NCBI RefSeq assembly: GCF_010183535.1
Contig: NC_071331.1
Location: 9,052,001 to 9,116,000, forward strand
Origin: Caenorhabditis remanei
Taxonomy: Eukaryota > Nematoda > Chromadorea > Rhabditida > Rhabditidae
Reading direction: 5' to 3'
DNA length: 64,000 nucleotides
The first letter of the stretch is position 1. The number at the start of each line of letters is the position of its first letter. Under the pieces are notes generated by a model, which saw only the letters and a program-made list of their open reading frames with translations, ran no database searches and had not been told where the DNA came from. The position numbers and the translations under genes were made by a program. Shown here piece after piece: positions 23,501-36,400 of the stretch.

Positions 23501-25496
23501 CATTCACTAAGTATCACTGGAAAAGAGTAATCAAGGATACAGTAGAACGTCAATGTCTTACGAATTAGTAATCAGAGACGTTAAAAACTACATATATGAA
23601 GTTAACGAAACGGACATGTTATTTTATAGGTCTACATTTTTTTCTTTTTCAATTTGTCTACAGTACCCTAAGTTGTTTTGATGAAAAATATTACACGCAC
23701 TTGTGGCATTTGGTACAATTTTGTGTTCTTACTGGCTAACTTAGCATGAATAGATGTGATTGGAAAAAGGGGGGAATGTAGCAAAAGGAGGTAGCTGCAG
23801 TGGCAAGAAAGTGTTCGTTGGTGAGAGAGAAATGGTAATGAAGCGAAAAACCGTTGGAGAAACTACGAAAAGTGAGATGAGTTAAATATTGAGCACAATG
23901 AGGAACAGTGAGTAAGAGAATCAAATTCTGAATTTTGTCTACTGTTTCTGAAGGGAGGGATAGTGATAGCAGGAAAGTATGTATATTCATATAGACAACT
24001 ACTAACTACGGATAAATCACAATCGGGAAATATTAGAAAAAAAACCATGAAAATAAAAGAAAATGAAAACAAAATAGAATTTAATAAGATTGAATAGAGA
24101 GCTCTGGCCGGAAGAACACACGAGTGGCAGGTTGAATGCCGACCGGTGCTGGAGGGGTCAAACCCGAAGGTAATGTCGTAGGCCGTGAGGCTCCTGGCGG
24201 GGTACTCCGTCATAGTCAGTGGTGTGCCAACACCCGACGGTTATGACAAAGTTGGAGGAATCCTGTGGTGTTAAATTTTCGGGAGGGCGAAGGTTAAGTC
24301 GGAACCTGAGTCCACTGCGTGCATCTATACCTAACCAAATAATGATACCGGTGGAATCAACTCGGGTGATGATGTTCCCTGAGCTCGACTTTCTGCTAAA
24401 ACGTGTTTCCCATTCTTCTGAATTCTTCATATTCTAGAAAAATCGTTTCAATGGTGAGAAAATGAAAAACGGTTGGAGCCAAGTGAGTGAGTAAGAGAAT
24501 CAAATTCAGTTGTGAGTTGTAACTACTGTTTCTGAAGGGAGTGATAGTGATAGCAGGAAAATATATTCATTTTGACAAGAATAGGGAAATGTAAAAAAAC
24601 TATGAAAAACAAAGGAAATAAAGAAAAACGAGATGACTAGAACCTAGTTTCTATTGCTCAACGTATTACAAATTCAACTGTAACTTTTTTCGTTTATTAA
24701 CTATTGACTACCGGAAAAGCAAAGAATGTCTAGAGTCCAAAACAGTAATTTTTCGAAAAAAATGAGTGTGTGAAGCAATAATTTCATTCAGGTTTCAGCT
24801 GTGTATGTATTGTTTCTAGCTATCAAAAATTACAACAGTTTATCGGTGGAAGAAGTATCTAAGGGAAACGAGTGTTTTTTTAATGAAATGTCAATGCTGT
24901 TCAACGAGTTCTAGTAAAAATCTATCCAGTTTTATAAGTGTTCAGAAACCGTGGAATAGAGGGGAGAGCCTCCTCCGGAAATCACTGTCAACGACATGAG
25001 TCAAAGCCATTGAAACGATTTTTCTAGAACACGAAGCAATTAGAAAAATGGGAAACATGCTTTACAGAGAAGGGAATGTGGATTCAAAATGGAAAATGTG
25101 AGGAGAAGTTCTGTAAAACTGAAGGAAGACAGTTCAGGTTGACAAAGGAATTGCAAATCGACTAACATAGAGGGCTTCCGCCTTCCGCTGAAAATTTCAA
25201 TTATTATAATTCCGGTTTTTTTTTATTCTGGTTTCTGTTTACCGACTGGTAAATTTATCACGACTGAAAATTATCAAGAAGAATCGAAACAGTTTAAATG
25301 CAAAAAATTTTCAGTTTCAAAAATCTATTTTCTTTGTTCAACTTTTTTGGCAACAATTTGACTGCACTGGGCTATTCCGAAAAAACAAAATTCAGCGGAG
25401 AAGAACAGCTCCAAAACGATTAAGTGAATACACAACTGTATTTATGAGATTTTGGCTTTTGAAATGGAATATCCTGTTTCCCCAACGAATACACCG
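20571..25496. other. Long intergenic stretch of diverged repeats
   Basis: No gene with good exon structure was found. Blocks resembling the 10998-12105 family recur at about 21290-21440, 22800-22990 and 23320-23460. A second repeat family recurs at about 21820-21990, 23760-23900 and 24480-24560, with relatives at 26030 and 30365; its markers are GTTCGTTGGTGAG (or variant), GAGAAATGGTAATG and TGTTTCTGAAGGGAG. The stretch at 23990-24440 interrupts one copy and has higher GC. Confidence 0.45.
24158..24430 (-). other. Possible coding fragment in a GC-rich island
   Basis: A 90-residue minus-strand frame includes FSRKSSSGNIITRVDSTG and VITVGCWHTTDYDGVP. Base composition is more coding-like than the neighbours, and it interrupts a repeat copy, suggesting inserted material. 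No domain recognised, no clear splice sites, and no support from context. The opposite-strand frame is equally open. Confidence 0.2.
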
Positions 25497-25891
25497 CATT
25501 CAACCATACTTGCAAACCGGGCCGAAACGGGCCGACACGGGCCGGGGCGTAACTCGCTTCAAACTCAATATTATGAGCTCAAAAATATACCAAAGTGTAG
25601 ATCTCAACGAGTTCTATGTCCGTGACCCACTGCGGGCCGGATGGCTACTCGTTAATGTGCCGCGGGCCGGGCTAGAATGGTTTTTTTGGCCATTTTCGCG
25701 TTTTTTGGCACTTTTTCCCGGCCCGCGGCACAATAACAAATAGCCATCCGGCCCGTAGTGGGTTACGGACATAGAACTCGTGGAGATCTACATTTTGATA
25801 TATTTTTGAGCTCATAATATTGAGTTTGAAGCGAGTTACGCCCCGGCCCGTGTCGGCCCGTTTCGGCCCGGTTTGCAAGTATGCATTCAAC
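25497..25891. mobile_element. hAT-like fold-back element built from GGGCCG words
   Basis: The element at 25505-25883 starts CATACTTGCAAACCGGGCC and ends with the reverse complement, flanked by an exact 8-bp duplication CATTCAAC (25497-25504 and 25884-25891). The two arms are nearly identical through the whole 379 bp, so it is a complete hairpin. It includes iterated CGGGCCGA-type words and an inner GGGCCGG pair. Non-coding. Confidence 0.9.
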
Positions 25892-26079
25892 TGAATGCAT
25901 TTAGAAGGCAACGAAAAATAAACGGATTTTATGGAACAGAACAACATTTCAACAACAACTGTATCGATTCCCTCTGGACAAGCTGCATAATCAAAAAACA
26001 GAAAAAAGTGATCGAGAAAAGATGTGGTGGGAAAAAGTGTTCGTTGGTGAGTGAGAAATGGTAATGTTGGGAAAGTGAG

Positions 26080-26140
<61 letters not shown>

Positions 26141-26984
26141 AGGAGCACCTAGTTGGAGGGTCAGAGATAAGAGATAAACAAAATCGTTATGAAAAGGAAG
26201 AATAAGAGTCGGAAACCATCAGGACTAAGACAGGTTGAGTAATGTAATCTAGAGTTGTACTAAATAGTTTTTCTGATTTTTATCTTGTTTCAGAATAGAG
26301 TCATAGTGATGTTCAGAGATACCAGACTAGTGGGTGAATAAGCTAAATCGTTATGAAAAAGAGGAATTAGAGCCGGAAAACATTAGGAAAAAGACAGGCT
26401 GAGTACCAGAGTTGCATGGAAGTGAAAATTTCTTATCCGGAAGTCGGAAGCGATTTTCCTTATCCGGAAGTCGGAACTCGGAAGTCGGAAGTGAAAAAAC
26501 GCCCGCAAGTCAGAAGTCGGAAGTCGGAATTCCATGCAACTCTGCTGAGTAATCTGAAGTTGTTCTAATTAGTTGTTCTGATTTTTATCTTGTTTCAGAA
26601 CAGAGTCATTGTGTTGTTTAGAAATAACAGTCTTCTTAGTGAAAAGCATAACCCCATCAGATGAGTCTCGAAATATTGAAATAATAGGAAATTCCCTATA
26701 AATATTAGACTGTTTCAGTTTGACGTGAAACATACTAAATGACTCAATTTGTTCCTCCTTTTAAATCTTTAAGGCTGCATAAGAGAACCTCACATAACAT
26801 TCCCATCAAATTCTTTCTGAGAAACAGATCACAAATCGATTTTTATGGTTTTGTTTGCTGAGAAACTATAAAAAACGAGGCTCCCTCCACCTCATATACA
26901 TATCGTTTTATCGTTCCTTCCCTCCCATTCCTCTCTTTTTCTTTTCTCTTTTCCAGTCGTGTCACTGTTTTCATATTTTTCGAA
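25892..26984. other. Intergenic with a GA microsatellite
   Basis: Holds a (GA)n tract at about 26080-26136. A near-duplicate pair of about 150 bp lies at 26210-26300 and 26390-26650 (GACAGG(C/T)TGAGTA, TTTTTATCTTGTTTCAGAA), interrupted by a fold-back element. A TTTTCCAG site ending at 26956 precedes the next gene and could be a trans-splice acceptor. Confidence 0.5.
26399..26552. mobile_element. hAT-like fold-back element built from CGGAAGT words
   Basis: The element at 26407-26544 begins CAGAGTTGCATGGAA and ends with the reverse complement. The flanks are CTGAGTAC and CTGAGTAA, an 8-bp duplication with one mismatch. The interior iterates GGAAGTCGGAA. Only 138 bp and non-coding; inserted in one of two local repeats. 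Confidence 0.8.
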
Positions 26985-27402
26985 ATGGACAACAGCAATG
27001 ATAATTTTTGTGATTCCTCTCCATCTCCTACTGTAGAAGAAGATGCTCTTTCCGTTTCTCAACTCATCAACCATGTCAATGCGATCAACTTGACTATGCT
27101 TTCAGTGTGTTTGAGAAAGTAAAACTAATTTCCAGCCAAATCCACCACCACCTGTCCAATTTAAGCGATCGGTTTTCAACGAGCTTGCGGAAAATCTCAG
27201 AGTGAAGGAAATGGAAATCCGGGAGAAATTCAAACTCATCGACCAACTAACCCAGGAGATCGATGAAGGAGACGCCGGGGATCACCAGGCTAAAAGGGTG
27301 ATGAGAGTTCAGCTGCAAGAAGAAGTGGCTGAATCATTCAAGCAATTTGATCAAATTGCTCAAACCCTCAAAGAAGCTTATATGGTGAACATTGCAATTT
27401 GA
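26985..27402 (+). CDS. Small coiled-coil protein, possibly a Mediator subunit (MED21-like)
   Basis: Exon 1 (26985-27104) and exon 2 (27136-27402) join in phase 0 to 128 residues. The intron would be only 31 nt, so the donor choice is uncertain. A TTTTCCAG site 29 nt before the ATG fits trans-splicing. The N-terminus is acidic, followed by SQLINHVNAINLTMLS. The rest is helical with heptad-like spacing, including FNELAENLRVKEMEIREKF, KLIDQLTQEI and LQEEVAESFKQFDQIAQTL. The length and the pattern of an F-x-ELA helix, a LIDxL turn and a final helix resemble MED21, which pairs with MED7 in the Mediator middle module. This is an impression of pattern, not a search result; an unrelated coiled coil is possible. 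Confidence 0.5.
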
Positions 27403-30400
27403 GGGAAAAAATGGAATAATACTTAGAGACCGCAACATTTTTTTCAAACTCAATTTTCCATTAAAATTTTTATCTTGACCTGTTCTTCAGGTGAATGGAA
27501 GTACATTCCCAAAAATTTTCCCGAAAATATTCACTCTCTCCAAAGTTACAGGCCATTTTGTAACCCAAGGTTTCTACTGAATTTCTCTTGGGGAATTCTT
27601 TCGTTTTGCTGACCACGCAAAAAACATTCTGTTTTCACGTTCAATACATCAAATTTTTGCAAAAATTGGGAAAGTTCGAAGTAGAAACCTTTTGATTCAG
27701 AACCCAGCGTGTTATCCACTGAACTAAATGAACACAAATGTGACGCTGATAATAGGAAAATATAATTTTGACGTGATTTTTTAAAATTCAAGAGAATTTT
27801 TTGAAGGATTTTCAGCATATTTCAAGATAAAACATCAAATATCTAAAGTTCTACAATACGGATTTTTTAATTTCTAAGTCGGTCTAGATCGAAATTTTGC
27901 GTAGATTTTGATTCCGTCGAGAAACGATGCGAGTCTGACTTGCATTAACCTGAACTGTAGGAAAAACTAATTTTCTTTTTGAGCCTGTTGTTTTCCGACA
28001 TCGAAAAAATCACATTTTACGAATAAACGCCTTTCCAAATCTTGGCCTCAGGTACCTGAAAAAATTCTAAAGTCGTGAATCCAAAAGTTTGTACAAATCA
28101 ATGTATTGAAGAATGAATATTTATTTATTTTCAACATTACAATCGTCTGTTTCATGGAAAAAGTAAACATTTAGTTTTTTCAACTTTTCTGTTTTATCTA
28201 GTAAAAATTCTTCAGAAAAGGCGAGGTTAAAGTTGTTTTAGCGGATAACGAATTTTGAATTTCGCACCGCTATCGCTAGGCGACGATAAATTCAACGAAA
28301 AACAGGTGCTGAAAAATAGAAGAGAGCTTTGAGTAATAGTAGAAAGCCTGAGATAACGATTGGGATGACAAAATAAAAAAAATTTGTGATAGAAGAAATA
28401 TTAATAAAAGTATAATTTGTCTGACTAAAAATGGAGAACTTGAAACAGTTGCCGAAAGTGTATGCAGCTTGCGAGACTAATTATTTATGAAAAACTTACG
28501 GATGCAGGAAAATGGGAAAACGGTAAACTTTGCTTTCCTTTCAATAGTTTTATTCAAAAAAATTAGTTTTATTCAAAAAAATTAGTTTTATTCAAAAAAA
28601 TTAGTTTTATTCAAAAAAATTAGTTTTATTCAAAAAAATTAGTTTAATAAGTGACAGTTCATATACGTAATGTAAGATTTTCGGTGATCCCCGTGATAAT
28701 AAGTTCCTTTGATTGATATTTTCCTAATAACTTATTCTTCTTTATCCTTGTGCTTTTTTGTTAAATAGTTTCCTGAAAAAATTTCTGATATAACTGCTGT
28801 TTTTATTTTCCACATTATTTTTTGAAAAAAAAAATACATAAATAGATATCAACCGCTATTTATTGGTTCAACACTGAAAAAGATTTTTGGGAATGTTAAG
28901 TTGAATCAAAACGAAAAAAACAATAGTAAGCGTTCTCGGGTTACCAAGTTGAGAAACAGAGGATTATTGTAATTTGAGTTCTGGTGAATATGTAGGATTT
29001 TTTCGTTTCTGTTTCACCAATATACATTACGTCTGAAGCTTGATATTGATTTCACTGGACTTTCATTTGAAAAAATCTGATTTAATTAAATGTACGATGA
29101 TAGTTAAATATACATTATCAGTAATAGTTAAATCGAACAAACAATAAGTTAGTGAAACATACTTTTTTTTTAATTGCTTTTTTTCTCATTTTCAGTTCGT
29201 CTACAACGCCTAAAATTGTTTTTAATTGAAAATGAAATTATCAAATCCTTTTCATTAATACGAAACAAGCTGCCAGTTCATGTGTCATGGTTTCAACAGT
29301 CCAATGACAATGTTGGGTTGGCAAAGAAACGGAAATTTGATGAAAGGAAAACAGTTTGTTTCTTACGGAACAAAATGTGCATTAATAAGACAAAAACGCA
29401 AAACAACTGAACATGTTTCAAGAAGCTACCTTGTTAGTTTCATCACAGGGAAAAAAATATGGAATGTTCTTTTACGGTCCTTCAAACAAGTCCAGTTTAA
29501 CTCATTGGTTTCCACTAGTTTACTGAGAATATCACAATGAATAATATAAACAAAATAAAAGATTTGTAATGAGGTGTGAAAAAATATACTATTTCCGATT
29601 TTCTCAACAATCTCTACAGCCGCTTTACCAAATATGTTATATACATAACAATGCTTGGCTCCGCTAGCATGTCTTTTGAAGAAGGAGTGGTCAGGTTTGA
29701 ATTAGTACGGACAAGTTGTAGAACAAACAAAGTGTAATACAGTTACGATTTTGGCAAGGAGGAAATTAATATTTCGTATTTGATCACAATTTTTGTGAAC
29801 GTTCAAATTTACTCTGTTTCACGAAACTGTGATCTTTCTTTCATTATTTCCGACAGCAATGGGTGTCATATACTTTCATGAGTAATAGAATAGAGTCATA
29901 AATTCATAGATACATTGGTACCGCCTTGACAGTTAGCTCATATTACGAGAAGTTCTCGAACTGTTAGGAATTGATTAGTTGACTTTTTTTTAGGAAACTG
30001 ATACTATTTTTCGAATAAAAAACAAACAAACCTGGAAACGGAAAATATATATGTTTGCGCATAAAGCTGATTGAAATTAGAGATAGTCACATCGGTTTAT
30101 TGAAAAATTGGAGATGTTGTTTTGAATGATTATTTCAACAAAAATTGTAACAGCACATTTTTCAAAAATCTTCTCAGTTTCACGAAACTGTGATCTTCTT
30201 TTCATTATTGACGACCACAATTTTTTTCCCGCACCGATGAAAAACTGTTTCTCGTCTATTCATGTTCCTTAGAATTAATTATTACCATCGATGAGATCAG
30301 ACCTTTTCTCAAGCCAGTATATATTGCGCAAACAGGTATTGCGCAACTAAAAAAAGATTGTAACAGAAAAGGGCAGCTGTGGGAAGAAAAAAGCTAGTCG

Positions 30401-32352
30401 GTGAGAAATGTTAGGAAAATGAGTAGAGGGAGTGGAGATAATGAGATCGTTAGAAAATAAAATGGAGAGAAAAAATGCAATAGCTGATAACAACACAGAC
30501 AAGTTAAACACCAAGTTATCAAGAAAAACTGAAACAGCAAAACAACTGAATATTTTTCATGTTTCAAGAAGCTAACTTGTTTGTTTCACCACTGACAAAA
30601 AACAATGAAGTTGAAATTGTCCATTAACGACTCTCAAGACCTTCCCTTTCACTCTCCTATCGGTACGTCAATCATAATTAGTCCCTGTTTCATTACTTTA
30701 TCGAATATCAATTCACAAATATGTAAAGTGATACCGGCTTGACACATACCCAGACTTATGAGAAGTTCTCAAACTACTGGGATTAGATTAGTTGGTTTTT
30801 TTTGGAGAACTGGTACTATTTATTCGAATAAAAAGCAAGAACCCCTTTTACCTGAAATCGGAAAATATATCTTTGAGCATAAGGCTGATTGAAATTATCG
30901 ATAGATGTGAGATTTTATCCAAGAATTAATAATGTTGTTTCGAATGGCTTGTCACTATCAATGCAAATCGTATCGGCACAATCTTCAAAAATATTTTCGA
31001 GTATCGAAAACAAACGGTTTCTCGTCTATTCATGTTCATTATAATTAATTTTTACCATCAATGAGACCAGACCTATTCTCATGCCAACAGGTAGATCGTT
31101 AGAAAATAAAATCGAGAGAATTTGGAAAGTAAATGAAAATGATTTAAAGAGTATTATTCAGTTATCCAAAATCTTTCCATAGTCTTATTATCAGTCCCAT
31201 ATCGTTTCCTCTTGATAATTCCTCTGTGAAACATTAGTTTCAAAAAATGTCTGCAGTCTTCCAACATTATTCGGGTTGTCGTTAAGGGGAATGAAGACAA
31301 CAAATATTATCTTAAAAAATTACTGTCACATAAAATTTTTGAATCTTTACTTTAAATTTTACAGTCGTTGATCTTGATCTCTTATTATCAAAACAATCTT
31401 AAACCATTTCTACCAACACGGAACAGAGAAAAAATGTGGTTGGCGTTGAAGTAGCACAGAAAACAATTTCGATGAACATTCTGTTTTAAACTGTCTTCAG
31501 TTAACTTTCAGTAATTTTCAGAAGTTGGGATAATTTCTGACACAATAATAAAGAGAATAATCGAAGATTTCGACTGTGGAATTCTTTTTTTACAACTATA
31601 ATACAACTGCAACAACTTCGAAAAAATAAAGTCTGAGTGAGGAATGTTTCTTCAATTAAAGCTGTTTATGTATACAAAAATATCGATTCTGTTTCAGCTT
31701 GAGGGTTTCAAGTTACCAATGATAGTCGAAAAAGTCCTTTTGTTGTACTACGAACTTATTCTCTTTTGTTTTTTTCTGCAAAGTCATCATACTTTGAAAC
31801 TCAAAATTTGACTCACAAGCTAATTTTCCTTTTTTGTAGCCCAACACTGTATAAGCAAACTTGTCGCGGGCCGGGCAGGAACGAAATTTGACTAGATTGT
31901 TTATAAGAAGGCGTGCAGATACAGATAAAATAGGCTGGCATAACGTATAAGATTGGCTGACAACGTGAAGGATGAAGGCGACAATAATGAGCAACAAAAA
32001 AGAGAACCGTTAGTTATTGATTTTTTATTTGCAGCTGTTTCAATAACAATTTAAAATTCTAGCATTTGAAACTCAAATAATGATCCCGACAATTCAACAG
32101 GTTAGTTGGTTAGTATATGTAACAAAACAAAAATGTTACATGACGGAACAATCCAAATATATCTCGTGTTCATCTGGAAATTGAGAAGACTACCCGTGTC
32201 TTCAGATGTCCAGAACCTCAACCAACGACGCTACAGTTAAATAAATTTCAGTTTCAATTTCAGCATGAAGCTAGTTTCAAATGCCAAAATTATTGATTTC
32301 CCGGATACAATCCATCTCAATCACATGTTCACTTTTCTCCCTCAGCCCACTT
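27403..32352. other. AT-rich intergenic region with diverged tandem duplications
   Basis: About 5 kb without a supportable gene. A segment of ~400 bp at 29900-30350 recurs, diverged, at 30690-31100; markers are GAGAAGTTCTC, GGAAAATATAT and AAGCTGATTGAAATTA or close variants. TTTCACGAAACTGTGATCTT occurs near 29818 and again near 30180. A minus-strand frame at 31713-31997 has a signal-peptide-like start but no ATG. A small GCGGGCCGGGC piece near 31864 matches the GGGCCGG fold-back family. Confidence 0.45.
28546..28645. repeat. 19-bp tandem repeat
   Basis: About five copies of AGTTTTATTCAAAAAAATT in exact 19-bp steps, with almost no divergence between copies, so recently expanded. Confidence 0.9.
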
Positions 32353-32874
32353 ATCAGGACTAAGGCTTCCACTCGGTCCAATTTTTGACCGACCTGACCG
32401 ACCGATCGTCGACCTACGCAATTTTTTTTATGTCTGCATGCGCCATATTCGACGACAATTAAAAAAAAGAAATCGGCTGAAAACTGGCATTTTCCCGGAA
32501 AAGAATTACAAAAATGAATTAAACCAGGAATAATTTGAACAGAATTATGTAGTATTCCAAACATTTTATGAAACCAATTAGTTCAATTTTTAATGAGCAC
32601 AGGTTTCTTATTTCGATTTTAAAAAATCACTCAAAATTCGTCAAATTTTTCATAGTGAATCATGTCTTGACATCACTATCAGCTCACTTTTCACGAATTG
32701 AATTTCAGAAAATTCTGAAATTTGTGAAAAAAATTAAATTTAAACTTTCGCCGATAAATACACAAACACTTCACGCACAAAGGTCGGCTCGGTCGATCGG
32801 CAGTCGGTCGGGTCGGCGGTCGGTCGGCGGTCGGACCAAACCCGACTGGGCCGAATGGAAGCCTTAATCAAGAC
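32353..32874. mobile_element. hAT-like fold-back element built from GGTCGGTC words
   Basis: The element at 32361-32866 has termini TAAGGCTTCCA and TGGAAGCCTTA, flanked by ATCAGGAC and ATCAAGAC, an 8-bp duplication with one mismatch. GTCGGTCGG-type words fill both inner ends (about 32390-32410 and 32780-32845). The centre is unrelated AT-rich sequence. No transposase; minus-strand frames across it are repeat translations. Confidence 0.8.
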
Positions 32875-33470
32875 TACACAAATACTGGAACGGCATGAAT
32901 AAAGACTAATCAATTTCACACTGAACTCAAATCTACTATAGAAATGCTGATACTGGGTGTCGTGCTTCATGATATATTTTTTGGTGTACGTAGTAAATTC
33001 TCTCTATGAAATAGTTACGTACCTGATTTTCCCAGTTGACCAAGTTCAGGAATGGAATAATTTTTTACTGTAATGATATAATTGTAAAAGCGACCTCGGA
33101 GTATATTCAATTATGGAGTCATGAATTGTTTTAAATTCAATTTCCAGCCAGTCAGATTTTTTTCCGTTTCTCATGCATCAGATAACATGTTGTATGAGAC
33201 TTGAGGGTACTATTAAAACATTTTTCTCTGAACCCATTAACGCGAAAATAAACAGCTGAATTATCTTATCAATTTTTCCCAACTAACCCATTTCTTTCAC
33301 GAAAACCGAAATGACCCTTGAACAATTAGTCAGATAAGAAAAAAACCACGAGAAAGACTCTCTCCTTCTCTCCTTATCTCTCCTTCTCAATCGTTTTCCC
33401 AGTACTGATGATTGTCGATAACACAAGTGTATAGGTCATTCTAACAATCTATTCCTCTCCATTTCTTGTC
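32875..33470. promoter_or_regulatory. Upstream region of the pseudouridine gene
   Basis: No gene seen. A CT-rich stretch with tandem TCTCCTT words lies at about 33357-33387. No TTTCAG acceptor sits directly before the chosen ATG, and no TATA box was identified. Confidence 0.3.
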
Positions 33471-36400
33471 ATGTATTCGCGTTGTATTGGTCGTCAAAAA
33501 CGTACATTCTCAAAGTTTCTTCGTATTTCTACTCAAGTCAAAGAAGCATTGGCTAATGGAGAAGGTGTTGTGGCACTGGAGAGTACGGTTATAACTCATG
33601 GGCTACCGTATCCGCATAATTTGAGGTAGGTGGTTCCGCAAATTTAGTAGTAAAGAAATATTATTTGACTGTTCTGAATTATACGAAACAGATAAAAATC
33701 AATATTTCATTTTAGAAAATTGCACTTATCACAGACTGAGTTTTTCCCGCCCCAGATTTTGAAAAACATGATTCCTTTAACTTTAAATATTTTTGTGTTT
33801 CAACGACAATACTTTAATTCTTGATCTGGCATCAGTTCTACCTGAACTCATTTTAATTCGAATTTTCAGCACCGCCAGAAGTTTGGAGCAGAAAGTAAGA
33901 GCATCTGGGAGCCAACCGGCAACAATTGCATTATTCGATGGAAAGGTAATAGTATTGACTGCGATAATAACCTGTTTGTGGAATTCTCACAATTTTTTCT
34001 GTTTTCATCTAAACAGTAAAATGTGAGTCGGCCCGAAGTTCAGTGCGAGTAAAAAAAAATTTTTAGAATTATTTTTTCACTTTTGTCAATGAAAGCGTAA
34101 ATGTTATACTTTCATTAGATGGGGATTGAAGAGTCATTGGAACAGAAAATAATAAGAGACAGATAAGAGTAAGAATAAGAGAGTAAGGTATTAGCAGTCC
34201 ACCCCTTGTACAACTGCGCCCCGAGAGAGTATCGGCGAGAGACACAGATTTTTTTTCTCGCGCCTTCACAGATTTTCACGGTTTTCGATTTATTTTTGCA
34301 TTTTTCACAACCTGTGAAAATCTGTATCGGTGCGAGAAAAAAACTCTGCGTCTCTCGCCGATACTCTCTCGCTCAATTCATCAATCTCTACTTAAATAAT
34401 TTCAGATCCATGTCGGTTTAGACGATGAGAAACTGGAAAAGCTTGCATCATGTCAAAATGCTGTGAAAGTTTCCACTAGAGACATTGCCAAAACTCTTAT
34501 AAGGGTAACCCAACCCCCAACACTACTTCATTTTTTACAATTTGATTTCAGAAAGAAGTCGGTGGGACTACTGTAGCGTCCACCATGAAAATCGCGCATG
34601 CTGCGGGAATCAGTGTTTTCGCCACAGGCGGCATAGGCGGAGTTCATCGCGGTGCTGATCAAAGTAAGCTTTATTTTCAGATTCCCATTTTCAGATTCAT
34701 TCAATTTTTCCAGCATTCGACATTTCGGCGGATCTCCAAGAGCTTTCGAAAACTCCAGTCTGTGTAGTGTGTTCCGGTGTGAAGAGTATTTTAGATATCC
34801 CAAAAACAGTGGAGTACCTGGAGACGCATTCTGTGAACTGTGTGGTTTATGGAGAAGAAAACGTGTTTCCCAGTTTTTTCACCAGAAAATCAGATAGAAA
34901 GGCTCAATTCAATACGCAAAGGTTAGAGGAAGTTGTGGAGTTGATAAGTAAGTTGCGTCTTCATTGAGATCACTAACAGTATATTCCCAATCGGATACTT
35001 ATCAATTTCCAGAAACATCAAAATCATTGGGACTTCCTTATGGTACAGTACTGGCATGTCCGATTCCAGAAAAGTATGCAGCTGATGGCGATGTTATACA
35101 GAAGGCGATCGATCAAGCAGTCAGGGAAGCGATGTGAGTTTTTTGGTATTTGGGGGAATACTGTAGGAAATAATAGGCCAGAAATTTCAGTAATATTCAT
35201 GTTTCACGAAACTAACCTAAATTAAGTTTTTTTCTTGCTGTTATTACCTTGTCGATTGTTATCACCGCAGTTTTCTCCACCGCACCTTACCGAAACTAAT
35301 AAAATGAAAATTCAAAGTCGTTGTTCACAATGTGTGGCGACAATACCTGTCAGACGAGATTATTATCTCGAATTTTCTAAAAAAAAACCAAAACAATAAA
35401 ATACTTGAAACTATTTCTGTGCCACGTCTAACAGAAATCTTTCTCAATTTCCATATTTCACTTTTATTCCACTCAAAAAGGCATATTTTTCCAGAGATCA
35501 AAACATAGCATCCCAAAGCGTCACTCCTTTCATTCTTGCTCGAGTCAATGAACTCACTCAAGGAGCTTCAATGGCAACAAGTAAGAGCAGACTCGTTTCT
35601 ATTCATTTATTTTCATTTTCAGACATTGCCCTTCTTGAAAACAATGCTTCTATCGCCGGAAGGTTAGCTGCGAAATTATGCGACAGACGTCCAATAGCCA
35701 TCTCTCAAATGAAGAAGAATTCGTCGATTCCGATTAAACCGAAAGTTGTGAGTTCCTCTATATTCTTAAAAAAAAAACGAAAAAAATTTGTTCAGGTGTC
35801 AATCGGAGCAGCAATCGTAGATTTCGAAGCAATCACAAGTGAAGATGTGAAGGACGATGGAGGTTCGTATAACGGACATATAGTTCAAAGAATGGGCGGA
35901 GTCGCCAGGAATCATGCGGAGGCGTTGGGGAGGTGAGTCATGACTGGAAATTGTTTGTTATGAAAGAATATGTCATTATTATAAAAATTTCCACTCGCCT
36001 TTGAGATCTATCTGAAGCCGTTTTTTTTTGAAAAAATTGCAATTGTTACTGTTTCATCACTACTTATTCGTTTTTAAAAAAACCAATATGCTCTAATATG
36101 TCTTTTCCAGCCTTGGTTGCGACTCTATCTTTATCTCCGCCATCGGTGACGATTCGAATGGTCAATTCTTCCGACAGAACAGTAAAAAAATGGTAAGAGC
36201 TCACCCCCATCTACCCCAATTTCTCAAGTTTTAAGGACATAACTCGTGTCAAAGTGATAACCAATAAGCCTACTTGCACCTATCTGGCAGTGAATGTTCG
36301 TGGAAATGTCAAGTATGGAATAGTGACTAGTGAGCCGCTGTTGAGAACTCTGACTCCTGCATTGGTAGGTTTTTATTGTTACAGTGAATGAAACCAATAA

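Noticed and set aside
25444..26148. Frames of 99 and 158 residues on opposite strands
   Set aside because: Mirror translations of the GGGCCG palindrome, one extended by the GA microsatellite.
29174..29540. Two overlapping plus frames of 78 and 86 residues
   Set aside because: AT-rich, no domain, no splice signals, and the surrounding sequence is part of a diverged duplication.
31713..31997. Secreted 94-residue protein on the minus strand
   Set aside because: The apparent start is TTG, there is no in-frame ATG before the hydrophobic stretch, and no upstream exon with a good donor was found.
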